From Burkholderiales bacterium (GTDB lineage Bacteria > Pseudomonadota > Gammaproteobacteria > Burkholderiales > CAIKXV01), in NCBI GenBank assembly GCA_019751575.1, contig JAIENF010000641.1:1-6878 (forward strand): 6,878 bases of DNA, in the 5' to 3' direction. This document shows positions 5,999 to 6,878 of the stretch, piece after piece (the first letter of the stretch is position 1; every line of letters starts with the position of its first letter). The notes beneath the pieces are model-generated. The model was not told the DNA's origin, searched no databases, and saw only the letters and a list, made by a program, of their open reading frames with translations. The translations under genes and the position numbers were made by a program.

Positions 5999-6219
5999 CG
6001 AACGGCGTCGCGGGCACGGGCGATGGCGTCTTGTACGGGAATCCCGGAGATTGCTCCGCGCTCCAGCTCGGCAAGGCGACGCTCGGCTTCAGCTGACCAG
6101 GCGTCCTCAACGTCCGTGTCAGAAGCCAGGCTCGCCAGCAGCTTGTCAGCTAGTTGTGCACGATCCTCCGGCGAAAGGAGGAGCGCCTGTGCTTCAACTT
6201 CTGCGATTGATATCGACAT
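5995..6219 (-). CDS. TIGR02574-type addiction module antitoxin
   Basis: This 74-residue acidic helical protein has the pattern of the small antitoxins paired with RelE/ParE toxins: LSPEDRAQLADKLLASL (15-31), then DAWSAEAERRLAELERG (39-55) and a C-terminal tail (SGIPVQDAIARARDAVR) expected to wrap the toxin. The ATG at 6219 is chosen because GGAGAG lies 5 nt upstream. An in-frame TTG at 6243 would add eight residues with no better ribosome-binding site. Its stop overlaps the toxin ATG by 4 bp. TACTAT (about 6252-6247) could be a -10, but no good -35 is seen. Confidence 0.9.
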   Translation of the reverse strand: MSISIAEVEAQALLLSPEDRAQLADKLLASLASDTDVEDAWSAEAERRLAELERGAISGIPVQDAIARARDAVR

Positions 6220-6254
6220 CAGTCTCTCCAGTAGAAGCGTCAAGACGAATAGTA

Positions 6255-6273
6255 CCTGCCCACTCTGGGCTGG
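6255..6273. promoter_or_regulatory. Short hairpin upstream of the TA operon
   Basis: GCCCA (6258-6262) and TGGGC (6266-6270) pair around a 3-nt loop, with two further C-G pairs outside a T-T mismatch. It lies 36-54 nt upstream of the antitoxin start and just after the stop of the XRE remnant. It could be an operator for the antitoxin or a weak terminator for the former upstream gene. There is no T-run, so terminator is less likely. Confidence 0.3.
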
Positions 6274-6348
6274 CTATTCGATTCGAACCACCAACTCACG
6301 ACCACATGCTTTGGCGTACTTCCTGAGCGTAGCCAACGAAGGAGAGTG
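6274..6348 (-). pseudogene. C-terminal remnant of an XRE/HigA-like antitoxin
   Basis: On the minus strand, codons from about 6348 read H-SPSLATLRKYAKACGREL and then VVRIE, ending in TAG at 6274-6276. This matches the C-terminus of HigA-like proteins and is close to the intact gene at 2629-2937 (APSLGTLKRYAEAVGCEL). An in-frame stop eight codons upstream of the similarity, and no helix-turn-helix in any frame beyond, show that the rest is gone. It is too short to have a function. Confidence 0.65.
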
Positions 6349-6505
6349 CGAGGAGGTGTGTCATTCGGACGGCTGACGACGATCCTGCCCGACCCCCGCC
6401 GCAGGCGCTACATCAATAGCCATGCCAAAACCCCCGAAACTCCCCACCCGCACACCGTCCACCCACCCCTGCCGCCCCTCCGGCAGCCCGTCGGCCTGAC
6501 CCCCC
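6349..6505. other. C-rich non-coding stretch before the glmS remnant
   Basis: No convincing gene is visible. Positions 6431-6478 are markedly C-rich on the plus strand, with six runs of three to five C (G-runs on the minus strand). The minus strand has an open frame here, but it is glycine-rich, runs antisense through the glmS remnant, and resembles nothing I know. Part of this may be the former glmS leader, since it abuts the glmS ATG. Confidence 0.4.
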
Positions 6506-6597
6506 ATGTGCGGCAAGCCTCCCGCGACATTGTTCCCGTGCTCGTCGAAGGCCTGCGCCGCCTCGAGTACCGCTGCTACGACTCCTGCGGCATGGCG
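6506..6597 (+). pseudogene. glmS: 5' fragment of glmS, frameshifted and truncated
   Basis: GlmS (glutamine-fructose-6-phosphate aminotransferase) makes glucosamine-6-phosphate, two steps before GlmU. ATG TGC GGC (6506-6514) gives Met-Cys-Gly, Cys being the glutaminase nucleophile. After an 8-nt join, codons from 6523 read RDIVPVLV then EGLRRLEYRCYDSCGMA, a near-perfect match to GlmS residues about 11-36, with Cys for the usual Gly in RGYDS. Family alignment expects 21 nt where 8 are present, so about 13 nt are missing and the frame is broken. After GMA the similarity stops; the rest of the roughly 600-codon gene is absent from the window. The fragment cannot be active, so another glmS must exist for growth without amino sugars. 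Confidence 0.8.
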
Positions 6598-6622
6598 CAA
6601 GTCGACCCCATCCGAATGCTAA

Positions 6623-6659
6623 GCTTGCGTCGTCCACAGCCTAAGGGCGCGACGCAAGC
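6623..6659. repeat. Perfect 10-bp inverted repeat just upstream of the last ORF
   Basis: GCTTGCGTCG (6623-6632) and CGACGCAAGC (6650-6659) are perfect 10-bp arms with a 17-nt loop. The right arm ends one base before the ATG at 6661. It has no T-run on either strand, so it is not a classical terminator. It may be an operator, a structure masking the start, or the edge of a repeat element. Confidence 0.5.
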
Positions 6660-6660
6660 C

Positions 6661-6878
6661 ATGCTTGATTTCCTGTTCGCAACTGCAGAGGGCCTGTTCC
6701 TGCTGGCGGTTTTGGTGCTTTCGCCGCTGGTCTTCGCGTTGCCCAGCGATCGGCGCGGACCCCGAGGCGCACCGTTGCTTCAGGCGTTTTCCCGGTGGAA
6801 GACCGACACTCGCCACCCCACCGCCGTCGCCGCCTTCCTCATCCTGCTGGCGTCGCCCTCCGTTTCACGTGCCGCAGG
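6661..6878 (+). CDS. Partial ORF, possible membrane or exported protein (runs off window end)
   Basis: At least 72 codons are open to the window edge. The translation has a hydrophobic N-terminal segment (FATAEGLFLLAVLVLSPLVF, about residues 6-25), a basic stretch, then a second hydrophobic run (TAVAAFLILLASPSVSRAAG). I do not recognise the family. There is no good ribosome-binding site before the ATG at 6661, and the same frame is open upstream through ATGs at 6616 and 6592 into the glmS remnant, so the true start is uncertain. The other two plus-strand frames look non-coding here. The product could be a fusion, a real membrane protein, or spurious. Confidence 0.4.
   Translation, partial: MLDFLFATAEGLFLLAVLVLSPLVFALPSDRRGPRGAPLLQAFSRWKTDTRHPTAVAAFLILLASPSVSRAA

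Noticed and set aside
5681..6376. 231-codon plus-strand frame
   Set aside because: Antisense to the well-supported TA pair, which has the ATGA overlap and family motifs.
6349..6505. glmS ribozyme or other riboswitch upstream of the glmS remnant
   Set aside because: The glmS ribozyme is typical of Gram-positive bacteria, and the stretch shows no matching conserved core.
6361..6600. 79-codon minus-strand frame
   Set aside because: Its first half is antisense to the glmS remnant and the rest is glycine-rich from C-runs on the other strand.
6349..6660. Tn7-type insertion at glmS
   Set aside because: Tn7 inserts beyond the 3' end of glmS, whereas here the 5' end is involved, and no tns genes or Tn7 ends are visible.

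Overview
This is GC-rich proteobacterial DNA, most likely from a betaproteobacterium such as a member of Burkholderiales. That guess rests on a Bug/TTT-type periplasmic binding protein (a family greatly expanded in Burkholderiales), a PEP-CTERM-type surface protein, and the C-terminal end of GlmU. No rRNA, tRNA, CRISPR array, transposase or integrase is visible.

Layout. Positions 2-763 are the 3' half of glmU (+). A two-gene toxin-antitoxin-like operon follows on the minus strand: a winged-helix/minimal-nucleotidyltransferase fusion (1193-1804) overlapping a HEPN protein (784-1227). Divergent from it is a secreted protein with a VPLPP-type C-terminal sorting signal (1958-2641), whose end overlaps an XRE antitoxin-like gene (2629-2937) with no visible toxin. 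After a 200-bp gap come a Bug-type solute-binding protein (3138-4178, minus) and, divergent across 73 bp, an alpha/beta hydrolase resembling 2,6-dihydroxypseudooxynicotine hydrolase (4252-5304). The right part is again toxin-antitoxin material on the minus strand: an antidote of the HI1420/TIGR02684 type that appears to have lost its start (5327-5542), an integron attC-like palindromic element (5617-5686), a complete TIGR02574-type antitoxin/RelE-ParE toxin pair (5995-6219 and 5705-5998), and the last 23 codons of another XRE antitoxin (6274-6348).

At 6506-6597 there is an unmistakable but broken 5' end of glmS: ATG TGC GGC, a deletion of about 13 nt, then about 27 well-conserved codons, after which similarity stops. 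glmU and glmS are adjacent in many proteobacteria, so roughly 5.7 kb of accessory DNA appears to have accumulated between them, leaving a glmS scrap. A working glmS should exist elsewhere, perhaps just past this window. An open frame with membrane-like segments begins at 6661, right after a perfect 10-bp hairpin, and runs off the end.

How the parts relate. The two complete TA-like operons are self-contained. The hydrolase and the binding protein probably form a small uptake/degradation unit for an unknown organic acid or aromatic compound. Three further antitoxin genes or fragments lack partners, which makes the region look like a decaying collection of addiction modules, perhaps partly delivered as integron-type cassettes. 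I found no clear evidence of an entirely new system. The best candidates for closer study are the HTH-MNT/HEPN operon, the attC-like element and the glmUS insertion.
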